Shown here piece after piece: positions 35,910 through 49,300 of a DNA stretch of 64,000 nt. Source of the stretch: Gossypium raimondii (taxonomy: Eukaryota; Streptophyta; Magnoliopsida; Malvales; Malvaceae); the NCBI RefSeq assembly GCF_025698545.1, contig NC_068576.1, positions 51,370,390-51,434,389 on the forward strand. The letters run 5' to 3'. Position numbers and translations under genes: made by a program. Under the pieces are notes generated by a model. That model did no database searches. It was not told where the DNA came from and saw only the letters and a program-made list of their open reading frames with translations. The stretch's first letter is position 1; each line of letters opens with the position of its first letter.

Positions 35910-36892
35910 TGTTGGGACATTTTCAAATATTTATAGTGTTTTAATAATTATAAATGAATGGATGTAATTAATCAAAAGTTATATTATTTAATTTTTGAAA
36001 AAGAATTATAACTATTTAAATAATATTATTTGAATAGTTATAATATTAAATGAATAATTATGTGTTTATTTTAAAGACATTATTCAAAAAGGCACCTATT
36101 AAAAGATGTCTCTACGAAGAGACATGAAAATTCTTATAAATAGGAATGAGATTTCATTTGGAAGATACACCAACAAATTCTAATATTCTTTCTTTCCTTC
36201 CTTCATTTTCTAATAATATTAGATTATTCTATAAAGTAGAAATTGAGTTTCTTGTTATACATTGCTCAGTGTGTAGTGGAATATTCTCGTCAGTGCAAAA
36301 CGTAAATAGTCACTGGCTCCATTGTATCCTCGAGGTTAATTTGCTTGGAACTCTTTTGCACACCGAAGATAGGTGGGGGCGAATATAACCTTAAAGATAG
36401 TGACTTGACACACGCCTTGGAGCTTTGTTCTATTTCTTCTTTTTCTGTTCGAGTTCCGTTCTTGTGTGTTAGAATTAAGTGGTCCGAATCCTTATTTAAA
36501 TAAAATACAGTGGTAAAATAAAATAAAAGTAAAATCTCTATAGAACTATACTTCTTTTATTTTATTTTAGAATAAGGTTTTTTAAATCTTATTAAAATCC
36601 ATCTATTTGATATTGATTAGAATGAGGTGTTTCAATCTTACTACACTCCTATTAGAATATGATTTTACAAGCCTATAAATAGACATAGTCTACTCCTCTT
36701 GTAATTATTCAAATTCGACATAGTGAATTCTCTTCTCCTCTACCCGTGATTTTTTTCTCGAAAGGGTTTCCACGTAAAATCTGTGTGTTCTTTATTTTTC
36801 TCTCTCTTTTTCTTTACGATAAATTGTCATTACTGACATTCTATTTTTTTCAGTGTGTTTGAGATTTTTTTTACCAGAGATTTGGACTAACA
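35910..36892 (+). mobile_element. Solo LTR (LTR retrotransposon), interrupted by a second solo LTR
   Basis: Begins TGTTGGGACATTTTC and ends GGACTAACA, with identical 5-bp flanks ACATG (35905-35909 and 36893-36897), as an LTR insertion leaves. There is no internal region, so it is a solo LTR. A second LTR sits inside it (36467-36852). Without that insert it would be about 590 bp. TATAAATAGG at about 36136 is a likely LTR promoter. Confidence 0.75.
36467..36852 (+). mobile_element. Ty1/copia solo LTR nested inside an older LTR
   Basis: Begins TGTTAGAATTAAGTGG and ends CTATTTTTTTCA. Flanks TTGTG (36462-36466) and GTGTG (36853-36857) match at 4 of 5 bases. It resembles the LTR at 62313-62651: shared GCCTATAAATAGA, CGACATAGTGAATTCT, GAAAGGGTTTCCAC and AAATCTGTGTGTTC. 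So it belongs to the same copia family. It is younger than the LTR it interrupts. Confidence 0.75.
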
Positions 36893-36897
36893 ACATG

Positions 36898-37668
36898 TAG
36901 CTTTGGGAGAGATGGAGAAAGAGTGGTGGTGGTGGTAAGACAAGCTTACAAGGTCATGTAAGTTTCCTTTCAAAGAAACGGGGTCCTTTAATTCCAAAAA
37001 GTGTGAGAAAAAAAAAAGCCTCGGTTGCAGCAGTAAACCCACCCATGCATCAACCTTAGTTATCACCATCATGAAAGATGAACTCTTGGACTTGGAGACT
37101 ATGTCGTCTTCTTATGTTCAACTCATCTAATTATCTTAACTTTGGCTTCCTTTGGATGACCAGTTAGCTCCATTTCAGTGTGTTTGAACTACTTTTTTAA
37201 TTCAATCTCACTGATGAGGTGTTTGGATAATACCTGCAGTTGTCCACTGAACTTATTCTCATTGTGCTGCACCTCCAGTTGCTCACTGATGCTTTTTGCT
37301 TCAGTGCACTCAACGCAGGCTTTTTTTCTAATTTTACCCATGGCCCTTTCTATTTTTTTTAACCTTTTCTTTCCCTTTTAATATTTGAAAAGCTCAAGCA
37401 ATTTATCTCTAGATTAGGTTGGATAAATATTTATATTATATAATAAATTAATAAATATTATAATTTATAGGATAATAAGTAAATAACAATTAAGGTGTTT
37501 TAAGGTTATAACTATCATTTAAATAAATACAAATATGATAATTTATAGGATAATAAATAAAATATCAAAAGATACATTTTAATATTTTATTAAATGAATT
37601 TATAAATTCACATACTTTAATAATTTTATAAAAGTAAAATAATTTAAAAACTTTTGATATATATCAAT
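36898..37668. other. Intergenic, no gene seen
   Basis: Mixed AT-rich DNA. Around 37189-37325 a moderately GC block (GTGTTTGGATAATACC...) looks like a fragment of a 'superior number of bases in TTTGGATG' MITE family, but the ends cannot be set. The short frames (36887-37072, 37178-37381) show no family resemblance. Confidence 0.4.
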
Positions 37669-39127
37669 TCTAATTTGATGTCCTTAAAAGTCATTTTCTA
37701 TTCTCACTTCACCGTCACAGTTGTATTTGAATCCAAACACATACTCCACCGTTGTTTCTAATTTCACCGCTACAGTATCCAATCTCACTACTACAATAAC
37801 TAATCTCACCGCCACTACTGTTTTTAACCTCACCGGAGCTAAATACATCGCCCATCCAAACTAAACCTTTATATAATTTTCTATTACGATTGAAGAGTTA
37901 AAGTCAATATATATAAACAACACCAACCATTAAAGTAACAATTTTTTTCTCTCCCTTGTTGGTTTCCTAATTTATTATTTTTATTTCAAATACTAAATTT
38001 TTGTTGAAACTCTACATATACTGTTAATATATTTTGTTGATTTTTTTATAGAAGAAAAGAAAATCAGAATTAGTTAGCGCTCATATTACAACTTTCTCTA
38101 TTATAAATATATTATAAACAATAACCGGAGGAACATCATATTCACTATGATAAATGATGGAACGCAAGGCCAATTTAACTAGCTCATCTGTCACTTTGTT
38201 AAGCTCTCATGGCACGTGATTAATCAGAACCAACCAATATTGTGATATAAGTCCTTTAATTCTTCTGGAAATTGGCAAACTCTCCTGTTCACTTTCTTTA
38301 AGAATGTCGATTGCTTCCTTGCAGTCCAGTTCCAACACAACTTTTGTAGCACACCTCTCCTATGTGATCGAAAGTCCCTCATAGGCTCCTTATAATTTTA
38401 ATTTGATGTCCTTAAAAGTCATTTTCTATTCTCACTTCACCGTCACAGCTGCATTTGAATCCAAACACATACTCCACCGCTGTTTCTAATCTCACCTCTA
38501 CAGTATCCAATCTCACTACTAAATAACTAATCTCACCGCCACTGCTGTTTTTAACCTCACCGGAACTAAATACACCGCCCATCCAAACTAAGCATTTATA
38601 TAATTTTCTATTACGATTGAAGAGTTAAGTCAATATATATAAACAACATCAACCATTAAAGTAACAACTTTTTTCTCTCCCTTGTTGGTTTCCTAAATTA
38701 TTATCTTTATTTCAAATGCTAAATTTTTGTTGAAACTCTACATATACTGTTAATATATTTTGTTGATTTTTTTATAGAAGAAAAGAAAATCAGAATTAGT
38801 TAGCCCTCATATTACAACTTTCTCTATTATAAATATATTATAAACAATAATCGGAGGAACATCATATTCCCTATGATAAATGGTGGAACGCAAGGCCAAT
38901 CTAACTAGCTCATCTGTCACTTTGTTAAGCTCTCATGGCACGTGATTAATCAGAACCAACCAATATTGTGATATAAGTCCTTTAATTCTTCTGGAAATTG
39001 GCAAACTCTCCTGTTCATTTTCTTTAAGAATGTCGATTGCTTCCTTGCAGTCCACTTCCAACACAACTTTCGTAGCACCCCTCTCCTATGTGATCGAAAG
39101 TCTCTCATAGGCCCCTCATAATTTTAC
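37669..39127. repeat. ~728-bp tandem duplication with MITE and LINE RNase H fragment
   Basis: Units at about 37669-38395 and 38396-39127 are roughly 95% identical over their whole length. Each begins with a piece of the Tourist-like family seen at 23504 (TCACCGCCAC, CGCCCATCCAAACT). Each ends with a minus-strand segment that reads as a plant non-LTR retroelement RNase H domain: VVLELDCKEAID, RRIKGLISQYW, then HVP.ELNKVTDELVKLAL, with a stop codon in place of Arg in HVPREL. The tandem arose after both insertions. Confidence 0.85.
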
Positions 39128-40386
39128 CTCCGATATGAGACATGAGTCAATCTTTTTTTTGCTAAAACTTCAAATCCAGCAATCATCATGATTTCATGTA
39201 ATATTTTCTATTGTCGTTATAGAGTTAAAACTTAATATTGATGTATCCATATTAACTTTAAACCATCTAAAATTTAAAAAACACCTTGCAAGACAATAAA
39301 ACTCGTAATCATACTACCTCTCATTTTTTTATAATTATCTTCTGACTATGTATAAAAACATTTCATTTCTTAATAGTTTTAGGGGAAAACAAACACATAC
39401 ACACACAAAAATATAGATAATGACAATTTTACACATTATTGGGTGACGCGTGAATAATCATTTCGTCCATCCAAATTTATATGCTGATACTGACATGGGA
39501 CCATACATATTACTTTGAAATGCTTTAGGCGCTAGTACTTATTTGTAATTAAGCTATTTACTAGTGGCCTAAATATTTGCCCTTGTTTCCCCCTTAAAAC
39601 AGATCCAACCCAGCAGCGCAGCCCCAAAAAGAAAGTAAAGTAAACTTGGAAGTCAGCCCTCCTTCTCATTTAAATTTGGCAAAGCGTCACGGTTCTAAAG
39701 ATACCTCATACCCCACTTACCCAATCATAATCAGACACGTGGAGTCGTATTTGTTCGCGCTCCCCTTTTTTACACTTACGTGGGATCTCTCAATCTCAAA
39801 TCCATCGTCCGTTAGAATCTTCTCTTCAATTGCGTCGTCGGCATTTCCACTCCACACCATCGCCGATCCCCCCCAATACCGCGTTAGGTCTCTCCCCAGA
39901 TTCCCCCCACCCCCGTTATTATTATTTTTTATTTTTAATAATATTCTTATCAGTAAATTAAAACCAAACATTTCATTTTTTTCTCATTGTTCCATTTTCT
40001 TTTTCTCTCAAATTACGGTTTTATATTTCTTCTTCAATTGTCTTCTCTGAAGTTCACTTGATCCTGCTTGCTTTTATCTCTTTGTTTTTTTTTTAACTTT
40101 ACTGTTTTCTACTTTTTCTTTTGTCGTCTCTTCGTCGTAGATTCGCTTTTGCGATTCTCGAGTTCACCGGAAATGTGGAAGCCGAATACTCGGATTCTTT
40201 GAGAAATGATAATTACGAAACATTGATTTGCTGATTTCTAGATTTGGAAGGTAAAGTGAGAGATGATAAGAGATCAAATGACTTAGGCGGCACTACTCTA
40301 GTGGAAGCAAGGATTACGATCTAAGCTTCCAAGTTTGCTTAGGAGGAAATTCGGTTGTTTTTGGTGGAATTTTTGAGACGGCTGAA
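39128..40386. other. EDR2 promoter and 5' UTR region
   Basis: No gene before about 39600. A G-box ACACGTGG lies at about 39734-39741. A CT-rich leader runs 39830-40140, where a 5'-UTR intron (donor after GCGTTAG or nearby, acceptor at CGTCGTAG about 40140) is plausible. The frame at 39646-40050 lies in this leader and is not supported as protein-coding. Confidence 0.5.
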
Positions 40387-43300
40387 ATGTCGAAGGTGGT
40401 GTACGAAGGATGGATGGTGAGATATGGAAGAAGGAAGATCGGCCGATCTTTCATACACATGCGATATTTCGTACTCGAAAATCGACTTTTGGCTTATTAC
40501 AAGAGAAAGCCACAAGATACTCAGGTGTTTTATTATTATTTTTAGAGTTCTTAATTTTGTCTAGGTTCTTAAATTAAACATGTTATTGAAGCTTTTTACG
40601 GTTTTTTTTTTTTAATTTTGAAATCGTTTTTTTGGGATCGGAGAAGAGAGAAAATGCTTATTTAGAATGTTAGTGCAATTATATTTTATTTTAATTTTTA
40701 ATAATAGAACTTGTGCGGCTGGCGCTGCTATGCTTTTAGTAAAAGGAGGAGCATCTTTGTTTACAAAGGTGTCTGAAATCTCTGGGTTACTTCACTGTTT
40801 AGGGAAAAGAGAACAGAGTAATTTTTATTTTCGTTTTTCTTTTGAAAAGGCTGTTTCATTTGACTATTCGCTCCCCCCCCCCCCGGGGGTCTCATTTAGG
40901 TTCCAATCAAGACCCTGTTGATAGACGGAAACTGTAGAGTGGAGGATCGAGGCTTGAAGACACACCATGGACATGTGAGTTTCCCGTTTTATATGTGTTT
41001 ACCTGTTTTTGTGTTATAATGATAATGACAGTACAAAAACAATGCTTTCAATGGCTGAGAACTTAGACTGTCCAACTTCGTACATTCATCGTGTACACAT
41101 GCATGTAAACGAGTGTGTGTATAAACATATTGTTAAGTCATGAATAATTATCCATTTCTCTTGCTAAAGATAACTTTGTGTTTTCTATTACCGACTGTTA
41201 TTGATTTAGGACTCTCCTATTGACCAATTGCAGTTTTATGCTTTGCTGAATATATTTTACTGCTCTTTTCTTCCTTTTCTCTCTTTTCATCCAGACTCAT
41301 GCATGCTCTTATTGCCTCAGTTTTTGCATGACAGTTCATGTAATCCACTGTAATGTTCCATTAGCATTTATGCTCTGGTGCATGATGAAATGTATTCGTT
41401 TAGATGGAACACTCATTTATACTTTATTTTAACTTGCTCACAGTTTATGTTTTGCAGATGCTTTATGTTTTGTCTGTTTACAACAAGAAGGAGAAGTACC
41501 ACAGAATCACGGTTTGTTGTTTTCATTTTCCTTTTCTTTAATGGATATAGTAAATGAATACGCATTCTTTGATGCTTAATAACCTGAGCTTGCTTGATTG
41601 GTTATTCAATTTGGAGAAATTGAAACAAGTTCTTGGCATCTTCTCTCTTAGGCTTGCCACTATGAGGGGAGGGTGTAGGAATGGATCCCTTGCTATTTAT
41701 TCTTTGCCAAATTAACAGTGGTTTTTTTGCGAGCTCTATGCTGAAGGACTTAAGTCACATTATCAAATGGTGGTGTTGCACTCGCTTTTACCATATAGAC
41801 ATTATCAAATAGTTGAGTTAAACGCTATTTTTTGAGTTCCGAACTTCAATTTATTGTTATATGGGAGTGAAAGCTTTTCATGATGGAATTAGATTGGTAT
41901 CTGTTTAGAAGTGATACTATCCATTGTGTTTCTCTTTGATTGTGCAAGCAAAACTGACACATGTTTCAGATTTACTATGTGGCCTCTTTGACCCGTGTTC
42001 ATTTTCAGTTTTCGCAGTCTTTGTGTCCTATATATCCTTTTGTGAAATCTTATGCTCTTGAATATTGGGAACCTAAAATAAGTCATGTTTGTATACTTCT
42101 TTCTAGATGGCAGCATTCAACATCCAGGAAGTCCTAATATGGAAGGAAAAAATAGAGTCTGTAATTGATCAGGTGCATATCCCGCTTTTTGCATGTTTTG
42201 GATTTGCATTGTGAACTTGCTTTCTTTATCAACTTCTGTCACAATGGTTTAGGGTCACAGTTTTCTTTACTGAATTGAATGTGTTTTCTTTATATGTTAA
42301 CCTGTTAGCCAGACTGTTTCAATTGTCTAGTTACATTATTTTTATATGCAGCATCAGGAGCCTCAAATTGCTAATGGTAACAAATATGTTTCTTTTGAAT
42401 ATAAATCTGGGATGGATAATGGGAGGACTGCTTCTTCTTCGGACCATGAATGTCAGTAAGTGCCCGTCTATCACTGTTTTTTAATTTTCTGTTGGTTGTA
42501 TGTGTTCATAAAAGTGAACGCTTCTTATGTTAGCTGTGAGTCAGCTAGGTCTGTGGCTGAGGACTTCAGTCGAGCTGCCTGAGTGCCTAGAATTCTTTGA
42601 GTCAAATACTCATGGGCTGAGGGGTATTTTTTGTAAATGAGTGGGGGGAAGTTAGAATAATTAGTTGTTGTAAGATGAGGTCTTATATTTTTTGGGACTT
42701 CATCCTCGTCTTACATCTTCTGAAGTATTGCAACTTCTAAAATATAGCATACATGAAATACATAAATATTTCATGGTTGGAGCAAGTAAATAGTTTTGAT
42801 AAATAATAGCCAAAGCCTTGTGACTGGTCTGCTGGTTATGATGAATATCAAATGGTTCAATAGCCTTGCTTTACTGTTGGTTTAATGCATATTATCTGCT
42901 TCTTGTTAAATTTATTGGCAAGCTGAATAAAGCACTTGTTCATTTGCTTCAATTTCTATTAAAGGTTGATTGTAAATCAAAATGAAATAAGGTGCCTTGA
43001 TTCTTATCAGTTCTCAGCCTTTCCCTGATTTTTCTCTCTCTCTCTTTTTATTTTTTTTCCAATTTTAAGAGAAGTCATTTGTGATCCTTGGTCAATCTTG
43101 AAATTTATTTATTTATTTATTCTTAAGGTTCAGTGCCCAGGAGGATGAAGTTGATGCACCATCAAGTTTGCTAAGGAGAACAACTATTGGAAATGGTACA
43201 CATTTGATTTCCTTTCTCATCTACTTTGAACTATTTAGTTCAATTATCAGAATCTCAACATTTCTAGGAAAAATATCAGGTCCTCCAGATTCAATATTCG

Positions 43301-46300
43301 ACTGGACACAGGAATGTGACTCAGAATTGGCAAATCACAATGCCAACAACCAAGCATTTTCTGGAAAACATTGGCGCCTCCTTCAATGTCAAAATGGTTA
43401 GTTTTTCATTTTATTGGCTTTAAGGTTCAATCCAGGTATGAAAATCTCAAAAAAGTAGTTTGTAATGGAAGGGTCTTTTAATTACCATGATACTGTAGTG
43501 GCAGTGAGAGATCATTATGAAACTAAACTTTTTCTTTGATTTGACAGGACTTCGCATTTTTGAAGAGCTTGTTGAAGTTGATTACCTTGTATGGAACTAT
43601 TTCATTGCTTTCTTTATGCCCTGTATTTATTTTTCAGTCATAAAAATGTTTTGGTTATTAAATATTGCATATATTTTCTTAATGCAGCCAAGGAGCTGTA
43701 GTAGAGCAATGAAAGCTGTAGGTGTTGTGGAAGCTACTTGTGAGGAAATTTTTGGTCTTGTAATGAGCATGGATGGAACTAGATTTGAGTATGTTTCGTA
43801 TATTTTCAATTAAAAAATATATATTGTAGTTTTCAATGCCTGAGACAAAAATGCATACCTTTTTTCGTCCACACAATTTGTTTTAGATTTTTGGCAACTT
43901 TCCATATTTTATTAGTATTTTGTTTATCTTCTGCAGGTGGGATTGTAGTTTTCAGTACGGTAGTTTAGTTGAAGAGGTAGATGGGCATACAGCTATAATT
44001 TATCACAGGCTTCAGTTGGATTGGTTTCCTCTGTAATACTTTATCTCTAATTTAAGTATTTTCAGTTTATGCTTTATTTCATTGTATATTTATCCTTTGA
44101 AGTAGAACTGCCATAGTTTGTTTTATTTTGGAACCAAAGTAGTCAGGAAAACACATAGAAGAGCTTGTGAATCACCTTTTAGAACATTTCTTTGATTGTT
44201 GATATTTTAGCTAACCAAGGCATATAGGAAATTCCAGATGTGGACAGGTTAAGCTTAGTCTGGATACATGCTGGTGAGTACCAAAAGAAGGGATGAGATT
44301 AAAAGAAGGAATGATAAAAGATTAAATTCACTGTATCTTTAAAATAGAAGGAAGAAAAAGAAAGAAAAATTGTGGAAGTGGGAAAAGACATAATAGAAAA
44401 GACCTAGAGAGAGCATGTACTTATTATGATACATAATAGGAGTGAGCCTACTTATTATTCAAGGTTTACCCCAAATTTTCTTACATAAACCTTAGTATGA
44501 TACTCACATCTATGTTTGTAGATACACTAATTGTTTTTGGATAAAAAAGGAGCCTTTGAATATTTTACTATTACAGGAGTGAGCCTACTTATTATTCAAG
44601 GTTTATGATCACTTTTGTTCACTTCATTGAGGATTATTTATGCTACATTATGGAATATTTTTAAATTTATGCTAGTTTTCAAAAGATTTCTTTCTTCTTT
44701 CTTTATGAAGTATGTGCAATTTTTCAAGGTTATTGCTCCGTGCTTTTGCAGGTTTGTATGGCCCCGTGACCTTTGCTATGTGCGTTATTGGCGCCGAAAT
44801 GATGATGGAAGTTATGGTAAGTCTTGCAGATTTACATATTGAACTGTATGCTTATTTTTCTAGCTTCAGAATTTTAACTTCTTTTCTCGTCTTGATTATT
44901 GTGCAGTTGTATTATTTCGCTCTAGGGAGCATGAGAATTGTGGCCAACAACCAGGATATGTGCGGGCTCATGTTGAAAGTAAGCTCTATGTGAATTCCTT
45001 GGTTGTGCCAATACTTGAAAGATGAGTATTTAATTTGGAGTATATTGCATACTATGTACTAAATTTCTCAGGTGGAGGGTTCAACATTTCCCCCCTGAAA
45101 TCTCGAAATGGGAAGCCTAGAACGCAGGTGCAGCATCTCATGCAGGTTGATTTGAAAGGATGGGGTGTGGGTTATGTTTCATCATTTCAGCAGCACTGTC
45201 TTCTTCAGATGTTGAATAGTGTTGCTGGTGAGTTATTTTCTCTATCCTGCGTGTTAAAATTTATGGTTTTCTGGGAACTTGATGTCACATTAAAAGATAG
45301 GATGCTTTTTCATATTTCTATAGTTTACTTCTTTTTGTTCTCATATTTCAATAACATAAAGAAATAGGGAAATATATTCTTTTTGTTGTGATATCAATCT
45401 GGTCTGCATCTTGACATCCCACACTTGTCCAAATAATTATCAACTTAAGAAGAAGAAAAAAAGAGAAGAAAAGAACGGTGTGAGGAGGTGCGAGGGGATG
45501 CCATTCCTATAATATATTTTTCAGTCTGATATTAAGGAAACTTCACTCCTATAATATTTGTTTCAGTCTGTGCTCATCTACCTTCTGAAAATTGTTGTTA
45601 CCTCTCATGACAGGATTGCGTGAATGGTTTGCTCAAATAGAAGAAAGAGGTGCTCCTCCTAGAATTCCTGTTATGGTCAATATGGCCGCATCTTCAGTTT
45701 CCTCAGTTAAGACTCAAAAGATAGATGAGTTATCTGTTCCCCCTGGCCCTTCTCTTGATCAAACAAATGCTGCAAGCAGAAACTCTGTGATGATGGATGA
45801 ATACTCTGACGAAGATGAAGAACAAATGCCTGAGGCAGAACAAGAGGTTTTATATTACCCTTATCTTTAATATTTTTTGTTTGACTTATTATTAACTATG
45901 GGGTTTGTTGTTTCCTTAAAATTTCCAGGCATGTCCAACAAAAAGTGACAATGATGCCAAGAGAACAGGTGGTGGTCCTAATAATATTATATTGGTTTAT
46001 TTCGATGTGATTGAATAAGATTTTTAATTTATGAGTCTGACTTCTCATCCCAAATATACTATATGTTTGATGAATTAAAGCCCCAAAAGAAGAACCATTT
46101 GAGAAAATTGATTTGTCATGCTTTTCTGGTAATCTACGACGTGATGACCATGATAATTCTCGTGATTGTTGGAGAATTTCGGATGGTAACAATTTCAGAG
46201 TCCGTAGCAAGCATTTTTGTTTCAACAAAACAAAGGTTCCCATTCTTTTGCTTGTTACTTCTAGTTACTTTATTTACATCTAAATTATATCTTATGTCTT

Positions 46301-49300
46301 TGTTTTGTTGTTACTTTTTCCCCTTGTATGCAATGAAGATTCCTGCCGGGAAGCATTTAATGGATCTTGTTGCTGTTGATTGGTTTAAAGACACAAAAAG
46401 AATGGACCATGTTGCTAGGCGTCATGGCTGTGCTGCACAAGTGAGTCTGAGAAGTTACCATTTAATGTTGTTTGCCTCTGTACTGTTCCACTTCAGAAAG
46501 CTATTTTTTAGTATCTCAGTGTTATGTTAAATAATTCCTACTCCATTTGCTATGCATGGTTTCTCTGTTCTGTTATTTTGTTTATTAGGGAAGTGCCGTG
46601 AACATTGTAAACCACATGGGCAAATGGAATTTGATTGCATTAAAACTGATTGGTTCACTTGTATTTTTGAGTTGCATACCTTGCTGGAGTAACTCCATAA
46701 CCTGCCTGGTAGTTATTGGAATTGGATGCAGGCCATGCATGTGGCATATCAAAATATTTGTTAGGTCAATCGGTTAGGTTGCAAATTGGAAGTACCAGTC
46801 CTTTGCCCATCCTCCTATCTTGAGGCCAAGACTTCAGCCTAGGAGGCTAGGACCTCATACTTCTGTAGTAGTGTATCGGGGGTAGAACCACAACCTACAT
46901 GTTCACATTTCTTGAACAGAAATTATATCTTACAGATTCAATACAAGCTAATCAGGAAAAATTTTTCTTGAAATGATGAAGAATTAACTTAAACCAGTAA
47001 ATTTAGTAAAAGGAACTTCAAATTAGGGTAGCTGGTTGTGTTCCTACTATGAACAAGCTACACTTTTTTTTCTAGGGAAAAAAAAAAGGACTGAGTAGGA
47101 ATCACATTTATTGGTTGATTGCATTAGATCTGAACTGACGGTTAACGGTTAACCTACCATTCTCCTAAGAGCCTAAGCATGTACTGCTTAGGTGTTTCTT
47201 GGGTTGTCACTATCAACTTTATAGATGTAAAACCTATCAATTCTCTATGGAGTATATTTTACAGGTATTTTCTTCTGTCTTTGTAGGTTGCTTCAGAAAA
47301 GGGGCTTTTCTCTTTGGTCTTTAATGTTCAAGTAAGTTTCCATAATGCTGGTAGTGTTATATCTCAGACTGATGGATCATGACGTTGAGTTGATTATGTT
47401 AATTTGTTCCAGGTTCCTGGCTCAACCCACTATAGTATGGTCTTTTATTTTGTGACAAGGGAACTAGTACCTGGGTCCCTTTTGCATCGATTTGTTGAGG
47501 GTGATGATGAGTTCCGCAATAGTAGGCTGAAGCTTATTCCCTCAGTGCCAAAGGTATCCATCTTTTTTCTTCATGCAAAGATAAATGTTTAAATCAGGAT
47601 GTTTAGACAGTTGGAAGCAGTCTTCATCGTAACTGTGCCTCCTGAATTTTTGTCATCTATGGACTATGCTCTTTATTAGTCTGCCAAGTCCATATCACAC
47701 ACTTGATGTGTGTCACCGTTCAAACAACCTGTACTTTATTCTTAAAAGCTCCTATACTTCATGAACCCTAAAATAATGCTGTAAATGCTATTAATTGCTG
47801 CACTGCCCTCTTGAGTATGACAAATGTGCTATCTAGATTCTCATGAGCAGTTTCTGAACGGGATTGTCAAAATTGTTGTTTTTACATACTATAACACAAT
47901 TTTTACCGGATCATTGGTTTCCAGTTATGTTCTCCATGATATTCTTAATCCTTTTGACTTCCTTTTATGCATGCAAGCATGAATATATGCATGTTAAGGG
48001 TGTACTTAGTTAAGTGAAAAAGTGGAATGACGGAAAAAAGGAGTGGAAAAGTGGAAAGAAAATAAATTTTGAGTGTGTTTGGTACGAAAGAGGAGGAAAG
48101 AAAATAAAAGAGATGACCATTTTCTATCCTAATGCATAAAAAGAAATCATTCCAAACTGGAATGATAAGAGGAGAAAATGAGAGAGATGTAAGTTCAAAA
48201 TTCTGCATTTTTCAAAAGTTTCATTTCCTTTCCTCTCATTTTTCAACTCTGCCAAGCAATTGGTGAAAAGAAAATTTAGAAATATGGAACATTGAAGAAG
48301 CAGAAAAATAGAAAGAAAAAAATACATTTTCCATTAATGTGCTTGATAAGAAAGATGGGAAAATTGAAAAAGAAGTAATTTTCTTTTCATCAATTGCTTG
48401 GCAGAGTTGAAAAATGAGAGGAAAGGAAATGAAACTTTTGAAAAATGCAGAATTTTGAACTTACATCTCTCTCATTTTTTCATCTTTCTTATCAAGCACA
48501 TTAATGGAAAATGTATTTTTTTCTTTCAATTTTTCTGCTTCTTCAATGTTCCATATTCTAATTTTCTTTCCACTCTACCTAGCAAGCCTATTAGAAATAA
48601 CAAGGTGGATTGGTCAATATTACATAGGTTTTGCTGTTTCAAAGTTACAAATGGTGAACCACTTTTCTGACATAGCTACCTTTAATTAAAGTTGGACATA
48701 GTCCTTATCTGCAAACCTGATCCCATTAAGTAACATATTGCTGTTGTAAATTATTTTGTTCGTTTAATTGTAATTTTCACTTTGCACCTTTGAACTTGTT
48801 CTGAATTGTTCACATTGAATTTTGCAGGGGTCATGGATTGTGCGACAGAGTGTTGGGAGCACCCCCTGTTTGTTGGGAAAAGCAGTTGATTGCAACTATA
48901 TCCGTGGTCCCAAGTACTTAGAGGTAAGGATCCTTATGGTTTCTGTATAGTACACATAAATGTAGCATTAAGCAGGGGTCCTTGTTACTGATATGTGTTT
49001 ACTTGTTCATGTGTCTCTCTAGGTTGATATTGACATAGGTTCTTCTACGGTTGCTAATGGAGTTTTGGGGCTTGTCATTGGTGTAATCACAACATTGGTG
49101 GTTGACATGGCTTTCCTTGTACAGGTACGTTCTTCTAAAGCACCAGTTGTTGCTTGCTTCATTGTTGATAATAGCCATAACACATACCAACTTGCTAGCA
49201 AAGAGAGTCAGTAGGAAGCAGCGTAATCTGATGCAATCAATGTTGTAATGCACATTATTTTCATTATTAATGGCATGTCAATAGCAAAGAGTGCATGATA

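Noticed and set aside
39646-40050. 134-residue frame before EDR2
   Set aside because: Lies in the CT-rich leader and promoter; Ser/Leu/Phe-rich with no family resemblance.
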